Below, piece by piece: positions 16,752-26,166 of a stretch of 44,948 bases of DNA. Numbering within the stretch: position 1 is the stretch's first letter; each line of letters begins with the position of its first letter. The position numbers and the translations under genes were made by a program. The notes under the pieces were generated by a model. It had not been told where the DNA came from. It saw only the letters and a list, made by a program, of their open reading frames with translations, and did no database searches. Origin of the DNA: JBCDCU01 sp039180865 (GTDB lineage: Bacteria; Pseudomonadota; Alphaproteobacteria; Rhizobiales; JACESI01); assembly GCA_039180865.1 (NCBI GenBank), contig JBCDCZ010000006.1, forward strand, positions 1 through 44,948, read 5' to 3'.

Positions 16752-17106
16752 TTCCGTTCCATCGTAAAACGCAAAAATCCGAAAAGAGCATATTTTCTGT
16801 GCACGACTATTTGATGATGCGAAAATAGGCAAATTACTGAGGATTTACGAACCGACTACGGTTAGACTCAGCACCTATGGGCCGACTGGTAAGGCTTCAT
16901 TAACACGTTAGACGTGACACTGTGAGAATGCCTTGGCGAAGGATTACAATGCAATGTTGTAATTCTTGGGAAGAGCGGCGTGGCATTTGAACCTATGTAT
17001 CAAATCAGGAGTATCGACAGGAAGTCTGCACGCTTCCAACACTTGAGTTAACTGAAGATTAGAGCTGTGCAGTGCTGTCGAGATCTCCCGAACAAAGGAG
17101 ACCGTC
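16752..17106. other. Intergenic region with operator-like sequences
   Basis: These 355 bp between two exported-protein genes carry no convincing reading frame. They hold a perfect inverted repeat at 16943-16963 and a TTAA-N7-TTAG sequence at 17048-17062, both upstream of the gene at 17107. The first 100 bp are AT-rich and without a clear terminator. Confidence 0.5.
16943..16963. promoter_or_regulatory. Palindromic operator candidate
   Basis: ATTACAA and TTGTAAT form perfect seven-base arms around a TGCAATG spacer. There is no T run, so it is not a terminator. It lies about 145 bp upstream of the ATG at 17107. The length and dyad suit a dimeric regulator, but none is encoded nearby. Confidence 0.35.
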
Positions 17107-17439
17107 ATGGCTGCTCGCATGACAATTGGAATAAAAGCAGGCGCAATACTCAGCCTGGCATCCGGATTACTCTTTTCTCCGGTTCATTTATCCCCCGCCG
17201 ATGCCCAGCAAGGCCGCTGTACCGATCACAAAAGCCTCACCAGCCATCTTGAAAAGAAATATGGCGAAAAAGCCCGTTCAATCGGCATGGTGTCCGAACA
17301 GGGTGTGATGCAAGTCTATGTCTCCGAGAAGGGAACCTGGACAATTTTGCTGACCAACCCGCATGGACAAGCCTGTCTGATTGCTGCCGGAAAGGGCTGG
17401 GAAGACCTTAAAGTCATCTACGAAGACCCCGAAGCCTAA
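17107..17439 (+). CDS. Small secreted hypothetical protein with two cysteines
   Basis: A 110-residue exported protein with a strong ribosome site (AAAGGAGACCGTC). The signal peptide covers about residues 1-34 and ends ADA before QQGRC. The mature part has two cysteines, one in GRCTDH and one in GQACLIAAG, probably a disulphide. It carries LEKKYGEKARSIGMVSEQGV followed by beta strands VMQVYVSEKGTWTILLT and a final GWEDL. I know this shape from uncharacterised alphaproteobacterial proteins, but no function is attached. An inverted repeat and a CtrA-like site lie upstream. Confidence 0.75.
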   Translation: MAARMTIGIKAGAILSLASGLLFSPVHLSPADAQQGRCTDHKSLTSHLEKKYGEKARSIGMVSEQGVMQVYVSEKGTWTILLTNPHGQACLIAAGKGWEDLKVIYEDPEA

Positions 17440-17567
17440 CGACAATGGATCGCCGCACGAAGCTCTTAAAGGCTCGGCGGCGACTACGGGCAAGACAGGA
17501 GCGATTGCGCTCTCGGCTATAACGCATTATCGATAATCCGTTCGCCTTAATTGAGCGGAAACGTTCT

Positions 17568-18794
17568 ATGTCCGTTGCCGGAAAAGTTTCTTCCCTACCG
17601 CCTGCGGCTCCCGCACGAACGGTTCTCATGAGCTATCGTCAGATGGTGACCGATGGCGTTCTTGATGAGGATAATGCTCAGATAAGAGCAGCCAAAGCAC
17701 TCGATTCTCTCAATCTCGATCTTGCAGAACGTAAGCTTGCCAACAAGAAGAGTTCGCTCGGATGGCTTTTCAGCAAACGCCGCTCCGCATGGGCTGAAGT
17801 CAGCGGACTCTACATCTGGGGTGACGTGGGCCGTGGCAAGACCATGCTCATGGATCTGTTTTTTGAACATTCGCCGATCCGCCGAAAGCGCCGGGTGCAT
17901 TTTCACGAGTTTATGGGTGACGTTCACAACCGTATTCATGCGCACAGGCAAAAGGTCCGGGATGGAAAAGCCCGCGAAGACGATCCGATCGGCCCGGTCT
18001 CGGATGCCCTGGCAGACGAAGTCCGGCTCTTGTGTTTCGATGAATTCACCGTGCGCGATGTGGCAGATGCGATGATCATGCGCCGTCTCTTCGTCAATCT
18101 TTTCCGGCACAATGTCGTCGTTGTCGCGACCTCAAATGTCGATCCCGATGATCTTTACAAGGATGGCCTGAGGCGGGGCGATTTCCTGCCATTCATCGAT
18201 CTTCTGAAGTCGCGGGTCGATGTTCTCCATCTTAACGCCCGCACGGACTTCAGGCTTGAGAAGCTGGGTGATCAGCCTGTCTATTCCTACCCGCTGGACC
18301 TCAAGGCACAGAACACCATGGAAAAAGCCTGGTCGGCCTTTACCGGAAATGCCACTCCGAAAGCCACAACCTTGACTGTCAAAGGACGAACCGTGGATGT
18401 GCCGCGTGCCGCCGCCGGAGCGGCCCGGTTTACCTTCGCCGATCTGTGCGAAAAGCCGCTTGGCGCTGCCGATTATCTCAAAATTGCCCAGACCTTCCAT
18501 ACAGTCTTTCTCGATGCAATCCCGGTCCTGACTGCTGAAACCAGAAATGAAGCGAAACGGTTCATCACGCTCATCGACGCGCTCTACGACGCACGGGTAA
18601 AACTCGTCGCAACGGCAGAAGCAGCTCCCACAACGCTTAATTCGGGCTTGCGCGACGTCGAAGCCTTTGAATTCGACAGGACAGTCTCCCGTTTGATCGA
18701 AATGCAATCAGACGAGTATCTTGCGACGCCGCATGGGCCGTCGCTAGGCAAAAATGGCGCAGACGATGCGGTTGGCACCCATACGCCAGTTTGA
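17568..18794 (+). CDS. zapE: Cell division protein ZapE / AFG1-family ATPase
   Basis: A 408-residue AAA-type ATPase of the AFG1/LACE1 group. In E. coli the homologue ZapE binds FtsZ; the mitochondrial homologue takes part in protein quality control. The Walker A motif is GDVGRGKT (residues 85-92), in the family block LYIWGDVGRGKTMLMDLFF. The second block is HFHEFMGDVHNRIH, and the Walker B motif is LLCFDEF (154-160), followed by VRDVADAMIMRRLF. ATSNVDPDDLYKDGLRR is also typical. Its place just before mdh is common in alphaproteobacteria. The ribosome site is weak. Confidence 0.93.
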   Translation: MSVAGKVSSLPPAAPARTVLMSYRQMVTDGVLDEDNAQIRAAKALDSLNLDLAERKLANKKSSLGWLFSKRRSAWAEVSGLYIWGDVGRGKTMLMDLFFEHSPIRRKRRVHFHEFMGDVHNRIHAHRQKVRDGKAREDDPIGPVSDALADEVRLLCFDEFTVRDVADAMIMRRLFVNLFRHNVVVVATSNVDPDDLYKDGLRRGDFLPFIDLLKSRVDVLHLNARTDFRLEKLGDQPVYSYPLDLKAQNTMEKAWSAFTGNATPKATTLTVKGRTVDVPRAAAGAARFTFADLCEKPLGAADYLKIAQTFHTVFLDAIPVLTAETRNEAKRFITLIDALYDARVKLVATAEAAPTTLNSGLRDVEAFEFDRTVSRLIEMQSDEYLATPHGPSLGKNGADDAVGTHTPV

Positions 18795-18944
18795 CGCAGC
18801 TTTTTCCTTAGACCGCAGAAAAAAAAGGAAAAATTCGACTATTGAACGAACGCCATAAGGCGGTCTCCGGGTTGCGCGGCACGGTTAATGAGGGTACGGG
18901 TTCCCTGTTCGATACTTACGACCTCCGCTTAAGGGAATCATCAC

Positions 18945-19907
18945 ATGGCGCGCAGCAAAATTGCACTGATCGGGGCTGGCCAGATCGGCGGCACCCTCGC
19001 ACACCTTGCAGGCTTAAAAGAACTCGGCGACGTCGTCCTGTTCGATATTGTGGACGGCGTTCCGCAAGGCAAGGCTCTGGACATTGCTGAATCCTCGCCA
19101 GTCGATGCATTCGACGCTGATCTGAAGGGCACATCGTCCTATGAGGATATCGCCGGAGCGGATGTCTGCATCGTGACGGCAGGTGTTCCCCGCAAGCCGG
19201 GCATGAGCCGTGATGATCTGATCGGCACAAACCTGAAAGTCATGAAAGCCGTTGGCGAAGGCATCAAAGCGAACGCGCCGAATGCGTTTGTTATCTGCAT
19301 CACCAACCCGCTCGATGCGATGGTATGGGCTTTGCAAAAATTCTCAGGGCTGCCGGCCGAAAAAGTCGTTGGGATGGCGGGCGTACTCGACAGTGCGCGT
19401 TTCCGCTACTTCCTTGCTGAAGAGTTCAACGTTTCCGTCAAGGATGTGACCGCATTCGTGCTCGGTGGGCACGGCGACACCATGGTCCCCTTGACACGAT
19501 ATTCTACGGTCGCCGGCATTCCGCTCCCGGATCTTGTGAAAATGGGTTGGACCAGCCAGGAAAAACTCGACCAGATCGTCCAACGCACCCGTGATGGCGG
19601 CGCAGAAATCGTTGGTCTTCTCAAGACGGGATCCGCGTTCTATGCGCCGGCGGCGTCAGCGATCCAAATGGCTGAAAGCTACCTGAAAGATCAAAAACGG
19701 GTCCTGCCAAGTGCTGCCATGTTGTCCGGTCAGTACGGGCAGGATGGGATCTATGTCGGCGTCCCGACAGTGATTGGAGAAAAGGGCATCGAGCGTGTCG
19801 TGGAGATCGAACTCAACGCCGACGAACAAGCAATGTTCGACCACTCGGTCGGAGCGGTGAATGGCTTGCTCGAAGCATGCCGAAATCTTGCACCTGAACT
19901 TGCCTGA
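18945..19907 (+). CDS. mdh: Malate dehydrogenase
   Basis: Mdh interconverts malate and oxaloacetate with NAD in the TCA cycle. The 320-residue protein is of the LDH-like type usual in alphaproteobacteria. It has the NAD fold KIALIGAGQIGGTLAHLA, the substrate-binding Arg in AGVPRKPGMSRDD, ITNPLDAMVWA, and the catalytic H176 in GGHGDTMVPL. The Arg-rich VPRKPGM block marks malate rather than lactate specificity. It heads the mdh-sucC-sucD-sucA-sucB-lpd series; sucC follows after 77 bp. Confidence 0.97.
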   Translation: MARSKIALIGAGQIGGTLAHLAGLKELGDVVLFDIVDGVPQGKALDIAESSPVDAFDADLKGTSSYEDIAGADVCIVTAGVPRKPGMSRDDLIGTNLKVMKAVGEGIKANAPNAFVICITNPLDAMVWALQKFSGLPAEKVVGMAGVLDSARFRYFLAEEFNVSVKDVTAFVLGGHGDTMVPLTRYSTVAGIPLPDLVKMGWTSQEKLDQIVQRTRDGGAEIVGLLKTGSAFYAPAASAIQMAESYLKDQKRVLPSAAMLSGQYGQDGIYVGVPTVIGEKGIERVVEIELNADEQAMFDHSVGAVNGLLEACRNLAPELA

Positions 19908-19984
19908 TGAGTTGACCGGTTGACCAGCTGAAACTGGCATCACCGGCACCTCAAAGATGAATGTGATCCGAGGGGGATATCGAA

Positions 19985-21178
19985 ATGAACATCCATGAAT
20001 ATCAGGCAAAGGCGCTTCTGAAATCGTTCGGAGCACCGGTCGCTGACGGATATCCGATCCTGAAAGCCGACGATGTCGAAGATGCGATCAATGCGCTACC
20101 GGGACCGGTCTATGTGGTCAAGAGCCAGATCCATGCGGGTGGACGCGGTAAAGGGAAATTCAAGGAACTTCCCGAAGACGCCAAAGGTGGTGTCAGGCTT
20201 GCTTTTTCTCCAGATGAAGTTCGCAGCCATGTGAGCGAAATGTTCGGCAATACACTTGTTACTAAGCAGACAGGCCCGTCTGGCAAGGCTGTCAACAGGC
20301 TTTATCTTGAAGACGGCGCAGACATCGACAAGGAGTTTTATCTCTCGATCCTGGTGAACCGCGAGACCGGAAAAGTGGCGTTCGTTGCATCCACTGAAGG
20401 CGGTATGGACATCGAAGCGGTTGCGGAAGAAACACCGGACAAAATTCACACGATCGATATCGATCCGGGTGACGGCGTAACCAACGAGACGGCCGCTAAA
20501 GTCTGTTCTGCGCTTGGCCTATCCGGCGAGGCTGAGACGGACGGCATGGCGCTGTTTCCGACACTTTATAAGGCATTCACCGAAACCGATATGAGCCTTC
20601 TGGAGGTCAACCCCCTGGTTCTGATGAAGAACGGGCGGCTTCGTGTTCTCGACGCAAAGATCTCGTTTGATGGCAACGCCGACTTCAGACATGAGGAACG
20701 TGAAGAGCTGCGCGACCTCACCGAAGAGGACGATAAGGAAATCGAGGCGTCGAAATATGACCTCGCCTATATCGCGCTTGATGGCGATATCGGATGCATG
20801 GTGAATGGTGCCGGCCTCGCCATGGCGACCATGGACATTATCAAGCTCTATGGGGCTTCTCCGGCGAATTTCCTTGATGTTGGCGGTGGCGCGACGACGG
20901 AGAAGGTCACTGCCGCGTTCAAGATCATCACCGCCGACCCGAATGTTAAGGGCATTCTCGTCAACATATTTGGTGGCATCATGCGCTGCGACGTTATCGC
21001 CGAAGGTGTGCTGACGGCGGTGAAAGAGGTTGGCCTTGAAGTCCCGCTTGTCGTGCGACTTGAGGGTACCCGTGTCGCGGAAGGCAAAGCGTTGATCGAT
21101 GGTTCCGACCTCGATGTCATCTCGGCTGATGACCTTGATGATGCGGCACAGAAGATTGTGAAGGCGGTAAAGGGGTAA
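19985..21178 (+). CDS. sucC: Succinyl-CoA synthetase beta subunit
   Basis: SucC is the ATP-grasp beta subunit of succinyl-CoA synthetase, which couples succinyl-CoA hydrolysis to ATP or GTP formation. The 397 residues match the family. Signatures are MNIHEYQAKALLKSFGAPV at the N-terminus, KSQIHAGGRGKGKF, and LEVNPLVLMKNGRLRVLDAKI with the metal ligands. The C-terminal domain carries FLDVGGGATTEKV and ILVNIFGGIMRCDVIAEG. An AGGGGGATATCGAA ribosome site precedes the ATG. Its partner sucD does not follow directly: a lipoprotein gene comes first, six bp after the sucC stop. Confidence 0.97.
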   Translation: MNIHEYQAKALLKSFGAPVADGYPILKADDVEDAINALPGPVYVVKSQIHAGGRGKGKFKELPEDAKGGVRLAFSPDEVRSHVSEMFGNTLVTKQTGPSGKAVNRLYLEDGADIDKEFYLSILVNRETGKVAFVASTEGGMDIEAVAEETPDKIHTIDIDPGDGVTNETAAKVCSALGLSGEAETDGMALFPTLYKAFTETDMSLLEVNPLVLMKNGRLRVLDAKISFDGNADFRHEEREELRDLTEEDDKEIEASKYDLAYIALDGDIGCMVNGAGLAMATMDIIKLYGASPANFLDVGGGATTEKVTAAFKIITADPNVKGILVNIFGGIMRCDVIAEGVLTAVKEVGLEVPLVVRLEGTRVAEGKALIDGSDLDVISADDLDDAAQKIVKAVKG

Positions 21179-21184
21179 AACCGC

Positions 21185-22021
21185 ATGATCCGGGGGGCAC
21201 GCAAAGTGGCCTATCGCCCACGTGCGCTTGGCGCAAGCTTGACGCTTGCGTCCTTTCTTCTTGTTTCCGGATGCGGATTTCTGGAAGACCTCCCAGATCC
21301 AAAAGACATCCCGGTAAATGTTGATGAAAAGGGATTTCCGATCCCGTCAACCGTCACCGCGGAAGACCAGAAACTCGTTGAAGAATTAAGGGCTCTGCGC
21401 GCTGAACTTCAAAAGCGGTCGGGACGCCTTGCAACAGATCTCGCAGCAGCAAAACGCGAACTCGCCCGGCGCCAGGCGGCAGGAGAGATCAGCACCGAAC
21501 GCGTCAACCAATCCCCTGCCGACATTCGCGATGCCCAACTTGAGGAACTTGAAAGGCTGAAAGCGGAACTGGCTCGCAGACGGGTCGCAGCAGACCGCAA
21601 GCAAGAGATCATCTCCACTGCTCTCACTGAAAACGAAACCGCTTACGCGAGCATCGATCGCTGCCTCTCATCCGGGCCGGACTTTCGAAACGCATTCGAT
21701 GGACAGGCGGGTCTTCAAAAAATCGTCAATGAAAATGACGCCCAAGTCTACCGCAATATAGACAAAACACTGCTGGTACTGACATCGAAAGACACCTGCG
21801 ATGTGAGCTTCTCAGCAGCCAGTCTCGATGATTACACAGTCGGCCTACAGCACGTTCTCGAAACCCAAGGCGGCGTTGTAGAGAGCAGATCCGTCGCCGG
21901 CCTCACCGTCCTCTCAGTCGCTCACCCGCGTGGCAATTTTCGTCTCGCCAATGGCCGGAAGGTCATCGGTCAGGGCGGCGGCACCAATCTTTACACCACC
22001 ATCAGTATCGTAGATGGCTGA
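21185..22021 (+). CDS. Coiled-coil lipoprotein encoded between sucC and sucD
   Basis: A 278-residue predicted lipoprotein that I cannot place in a family. The signal ends with LLVSGC, making C30 the lipidated residue. Residues about 60-150 are a long Leu/Glu/Arg/Ala-rich heptad region (LVEELRALRAELQKRSGRL and further repeats), read as a coiled coil. Residues 150-278 are a globular domain with two cysteines (RCLSSG and DTCDVSF) that may pair, ending in a Gly-rich strand. There is no Asp at +2 after the lipid Cys (it is Gly-Phe), so export to the outer membrane is possible. GGGGTAAAACCGC precedes ATG 21185, only six bp after sucC. It lies on the same strand as both suc genes and is almost certainly co-transcribed. 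Confidence 0.8.
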   Translation: MIRGARKVAYRPRALGASLTLASFLLVSGCGFLEDLPDPKDIPVNVDEKGFPIPSTVTAEDQKLVEELRALRAELQKRSGRLATDLAAAKRELARRQAAGEISTERVNQSPADIRDAQLEELERLKAELARRRVAADRKQEIISTALTENETAYASIDRCLSSGPDFRNAFDGQAGLQKIVNENDAQVYRNIDKTLLVLTSKDTCDVSFSAASLDDYTVGLQHVLETQGGVVESRSVAGLTVLSVAHPRGNFRLANGRKVIGQGGGTNLYTTISIVDG

Positions 22022-22052
22022 TCGCCTTAGCTAAACAGGAAAGTCTGATTAC

Positions 22053-22949
22053 ATGTCCATTCTCGTCAACAAAGAAACCAAGGTCATCTGCCAGGGCATG
22101 ACCGGTAAAACCGGCTCATTTCATACCAATGCCGCTATGGCCTACGGAACGAAAATGGTCGGAGGTGTTACTCCCGGAAAAGGAGGACAAATCTGGGAGG
22201 GCGAAAACGGTAACTTGCCGATTTTCAATTCTGTTGGAGAAGCTCGGGAAGCGACCGGTGCCGATGCAACTGTTATCTATGTTCCGCCCAAATTTACCGC
22301 AGCCTCGATTATTGAAGCGATCGATGCGGAAATCCCCCTGATTGTCTGCATCACGGAAGGTGTTCCCGTCCTCGACATGGTGAAAGTGAAAGCGAAGCTC
22401 GACGCCTCATCTTCGCGCCTGATTGGACCGAATTGCCCGGGCGTTCTAACCCCCGAGGAATGCAAGATCGGCATCATGCCGGGCAGCATTTTCAAGAAGG
22501 GTAATGTCGGGATTGTTTCTCGCTCTGGGACACTCACATACGAAGCGGTTTTCCAGACAACGAATGAAGGCCTTGGCCAGACAACGGCTGTCGGAATTGG
22601 CGGCGACCCGGTAAAGGGAACGGAATTTATCGACGTCCTTGAAATGTTCCTCGCCGATGACGATACAAAGTCAATCATCATGATCGGTGAGATTGGCGGT
22701 TCGGCTGAAGAAGATGCCGCACAATTCCTTGCTGATGAGGCGAAGAAAGGCCGCTCCAAGCCAACCGTTGGCTTCATCGCAGGACGAACTGCACCTCCAG
22801 GACGAACAATGGGCCATGCAGGGGCCGTTATTTCAGGCGGCAAGGGCGGTGCTGAGGACAAAATTGCAGCCATGGAAGCGGCTGGTATTCGGGTTTCGCC
22901 TTCGCCAGCGCAGCTTGGTGTGACGCTGAAGGAATTCTTGAAGAGTTGA
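22053..22949 (+). CDS. sucD: Succinyl-CoA synthetase alpha subunit
   Basis: SucD carries the CoA-binding site and the phosphohistidine of succinyl-CoA synthetase. The 298-residue protein begins with VNKETKVICQGMTGKTGSFH, the CoA-binding N-terminus. It then has GGVTPGKGG, the CoA-site block IVCITEGVPVLDMV, RLIGPNCPGVLTPEECKIGIM and SRSGTLTYEAV. The phosphorylated His is H255 in MGHAGAVISGGKG. It starts 31 bp after the intervening lipoprotein gene. Confidence 0.97.
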   Translation: MSILVNKETKVICQGMTGKTGSFHTNAAMAYGTKMVGGVTPGKGGQIWEGENGNLPIFNSVGEAREATGADATVIYVPPKFTAASIIEAIDAEIPLIVCITEGVPVLDMVKVKAKLDASSSRLIGPNCPGVLTPEECKIGIMPGSIFKKGNVGIVSRSGTLTYEAVFQTTNEGLGQTTAVGIGGDPVKGTEFIDVLEMFLADDDTKSIIMIGEIGGSAEEDAAQFLADEAKKGRSKPTVGFIAGRTAPPGRTMGHAGAVISGGKGGAEDKIAAMEAAGIRVSPSPAQLGVTLKEFLKS

Positions 22950-23128
22950 TCTCATCAAACGGTCTTGATGGACGCCGGATTGCAAAAAGACGCAGCTAGA
23001 TTAGTCTGGTTGCATCAAAGGTTAGAAAAGACGGGCGGCCGCACCAAGCGGCACAGAGAATCGCTGCTTCAGCGGTTCCGGTAGGCCCGCCAATAAGAGA
23101 GAGCGCGGGCGAGGCTCGCGGATGCGCA

Positions 23129-26116
23129 ATGGCACGGCAGGAAGCAAACAAGGCCTTTCTTCAAACTTCATTTCTTTATGGCGGTAACGCCGCCTACATC
23201 GAAGAACTCTTCGCCAACTATCAGGAAGATCCAAATTCGGTTCCGGTAGAGTGGCAGGACTTTTTCGCCTCCCAGCCCGACCAGCCCGCCGACGTCATAA
23301 AGAACGCGCGCGGCGCTTCCTGGAAGAAGCCACATTGGCCAATTCAAGCGAATGGTGAACTCGTTGCCGCACTTGATGGCGATTGGGGGCCGAGCGGCAA
23401 CGAAAAGATCGACGAGAAGAAGCTCGGTGAGAAAATCAAGGCGCACGCCGTCAAGGAGGGAAAATCGCTCTCCGATGCGGATGTTCGCAATGCGACGCAG
23501 GATTCGATCCGCGCCATCATGCTGATCCGTGCGTATCGCGCCCGCGGTCACCTGCACGCTAACCTCGACCCGCTCGGCATCCAGGGCAAGCTCAACGACT
23601 TTTCCGAACTCAGCCTGTCGAACTACGGTTTCTCGGACGCGGATCTAAACCGCCCGATCTTTATTGACTACTATCTCGGCCTTGAAACGGCGACCATTAA
23701 GGAAATCGATGCCGTCCTCAAGCGCACCTACTGCGGAACGCTTGGCGTCGAATTCATGCATATTTCCGATCCGGCAGCCAAAAGCTGGATCCAGGAGCGC
23801 ATCGAAGGACCAGATAAAGAGATCGCCTTTACCGAAAACGGCAAGAAGGCGATTTTGAACAAACTCATCGAAGCCGAGGGCTTCGAGAGATTTATCGATG
23901 TCAAATACACCGGCACGAAACGGTTTGGTCTTGATGGCGGCGAGTCACTCGTTCCAGCGCTGGAGCAGATCATCAAGCGCGGCGGCCAGCTTGGGGTCGA
24001 GGACATCGTGCTCGGCATGGCCCACCGCGGTCGCCTGAATGTGCTTTCACAGGTGATGGGCAAGCCGCACAAAGCGATCTTCCACGAATTCAAGGGCGGA
24101 TCTTACGCGCCGGAAGAAGTCGAAGGATCGGGCGACGTCAAATATCACCTTGGCGCTTCGTCCGACCGCTCTTTCGATGACAACAGTGTCCATTTGTCTT
24201 TGATGCCGAACCCGTCGCATCTGGAAATCGTCAACCCGGTTGTGCTCGGTAAGGCGCGCGCGAAGCAGGATCAAACCAATATTCCAAATGAGGAAGGGTC
24301 ACGTGATCGCTCCAATGTCCTGCCCCTCCTTCTCCATGGGGACGCGGCGTTCGCTGGACAGGGTGTGGTGGCGGAATGTTTCGGCCTTTCTGGCCTCAAG
24401 GGGCACCGGACAGGCGGTTCGATCCATTTCGTGATCAACAATCAGATCGGCTTTACGACCAATCCCAACTGGTCGCGCTCATCGCCCTACCCGACCGACG
24501 TTGCGAAGCTGATCGAGGCTCCGATCTTCCATGTGAATGGAGATGATCCCGAGGCTGTCGTTTTCGCTGCAAAGATTGCGACCGAATTCCGCCAGAAGTT
24601 CGCGCGGCCGGTGGTGATCGACATGTTCTGCTACCGTCGTTTCGGCCACAATGAGGGTGACGAGCCGGCATTCACGCAGCCGATCATGTATAAGAAGATC
24701 CGCTCGCACGCCTCGACGCTGGAGATCTACGCCGAGAAACTCACGAAAGAAGGTGTGGTCACCAAAGAAGAAGTCGATGCGCAAAAGGCTGCATGGCGCC
24801 GGCACCTCGATGACGAGTTCGACGCGGGCCAGGCCTACATGCCGAACAAAGCCGACTGGCTCGATGGCGAATGGTCAGGATTGACAATCGCAGACCGTGA
24901 AGATGAGAGCCGCCGCGGGGTAACAGGCGTTCCGATTGAGGATCTGAAACGGATTGGCGAAGCCATTACGTCGGTGCCAAAAGGCTTCAACATTCACCGC
25001 ACGATCCAGCGTTTCATGAACAATCGCCGAAAGATGATCGAGTCGGGTGAAGGCATTGACTGGGCAACGGCCGAGGCGCTCGCATTCGGAGCCACTTGCG
25101 TCGAAGGGCATGAAGTCCGCCTGTCCGGCCAGGATTGTGAACGGGGAACCTTCTCTCAACGCCATTCCGTGCTTTACGATCAGGAGAGCGAAGAACGCTT
25201 CATTCCGCTCAATTCCGTATCCGGCGACCAAGCAACCTATAACGTGATCAATTCGATGCTCTCTGAAGAGGCGGTGCTTGGATACGAATATGGCTATTCC
25301 CTTCAGGCGCCGAACGATCTGATCCTCTGGGAAGCGCAATTCGGCGATTTCGCGAACGGTGCGCAAGTTCTCTTCGACCAGTTCATTTCATCCGCAGAGC
25401 GCAAATGGCTGCGCATGTCGGGTCTCGTTTGCCTGCTTCCCCATGGTTATGAAGGCCAGGGACCGGAGCACTCATCGGCGCGTCTTGAGCGGTTCCTGCA
25501 ATTGTGCGCGGAAGACAATATGCAAGTCGCCAATTGCACGACGCCAGCCAACTATTTCCATATCCTCCGCCGGCAGTTGCGCCGCGATTTCCGCAAACCA
25601 CTCATCCTCATGACGCCAAAATCTTTGCTGCGCCATAAGATGTGCGTCTCAAAACTCGATGAACTGGGCGACGAAACAACCTTCCACCGGGTCCTTTGGG
25701 ACGATGCGGAACTCGAAGGATCCGATCAGAATATTGTTGCTGACGACAAGATCCGCAAAGTCGTTCTCTGTTCAGGCAAGGTCTATTACGATCTTTACGA
25801 GGGCAGGCGGAAACGCGGTATTGATGACGTTTATCTGATGCGTCTTGAACAGCTTTACCCGTTCCCTGCGAAAGCACTTGTGCATGAGCTATCACGATTC
25901 AAGAACGCTGACATGGTCTGGTGCCAGGAGGAACCGAAGAATATGGGCGCATGGTTTTTTGCTGAGCCCTACATCGAATGGGCGCTCAACCACGTCGAAG
26001 CGAAGCACAAACGTCCAATTTACGCAGGTCGCCCGGCCTCCGCCGCAACGGCGACCGGTCTTATGTCAACGCATCTGAAACAGATGGAAGCATTCATCGA
26101 TCACGCCTTTGCGTGA
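23129..26116 (+). CDS. sucA: 2-oxoglutarate dehydrogenase E1 component
   Basis: SucA is the thiamine-diphosphate E1 enzyme that decarboxylates 2-oxoglutarate and passes the succinyl group to the E2 lipoyl arm. The 995 residues fit the family. The N-terminal segment SFLYGGNAAYIEELFANYQ is the E2-binding part. IRAYRARGHLHANLDPLG, the active-site block GMAHRGRLNVLSQVMGKPH and FHEFKGG follow. The ThDP-binding motif starts GDAAFAGQG and ends with FVINNQIGFTT. The C-terminal transketolase part has LLPHGYEGQGPEHSSARLER. The ribosome site is weak (GAGG about 14 bases before ATG 23129). Confidence 0.97.
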   Translation: MARQEANKAFLQTSFLYGGNAAYIEELFANYQEDPNSVPVEWQDFFASQPDQPADVIKNARGASWKKPHWPIQANGELVAALDGDWGPSGNEKIDEKKLGEKIKAHAVKEGKSLSDADVRNATQDSIRAIMLIRAYRARGHLHANLDPLGIQGKLNDFSELSLSNYGFSDADLNRPIFIDYYLGLETATIKEIDAVLKRTYCGTLGVEFMHISDPAAKSWIQERIEGPDKEIAFTENGKKAILNKLIEAEGFERFIDVKYTGTKRFGLDGGESLVPALEQIIKRGGQLGVEDIVLGMAHRGRLNVLSQVMGKPHKAIFHEFKGGSYAPEEVEGSGDVKYHLGASSDRSFDDNSVHLSLMPNPSHLEIVNPVVLGKARAKQDQTNIPNEEGSRDRSNVLPLLLHGDAAFAGQGVVAECFGLSGLKGHRTGGSIHFVINNQIGFTTNPNWSRSSPYPTDVAKLIEAPIFHVNGDDPEAVVFAAKIATEFRQKFARPVVIDMFCYRRFGHNEGDEPAFTQPIMYKKIRSHASTLEIYAEKLTKEGVVTKEEVDAQKAAWRRHLDDEFDAGQAYMPNKADWLDGEWSGLTIADREDESRRGVTGVPIEDLKRIGEAITSVPKGFNIHRTIQRFMNNRRKMIESGEGIDWATAEALAFGATCVEGHEVRLSGQDCERGTFSQRHSVLYDQESEERFIPLNSVSGDQATYNVINSMLSEEAVLGYEYGYSLQAPNDLILWEAQFGDFANGAQVLFDQFISSAERKWLRMSGLVCLLPHGYEGQGPEHSSARLERFLQLCAEDNMQVANCTTPANYFHILRRQLRRDFRKPLILMTPKSLLRHKMCVSKLDELGDETTFHRVLWDDAELEGSDQNIVADDKIRKVVLCSGKVYYDLYEGRRKRGIDDVYLMRLEQLYPFPAKALVHELSRFKNADMVWCQEEPKNMGAWFFAEPYIEWALNHVEAKHKRPIYAGRPASAATATGLMSTHLKQMEAFIDHAFA

Positions 26117-26166
26117 CCGGTCATAATCTGAGGCGAAAAGCCTCTTATTGAGGAAAGAGAACGAAG

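Noticed and set aside
18801..18833. Inverted repeat TTTTTCCTT / AAGGAAAAA after zapE, considered as a terminator
   Set aside because: The stem is AT-rich, the loop is 15 bases and there is no proper T run on the plus strand.
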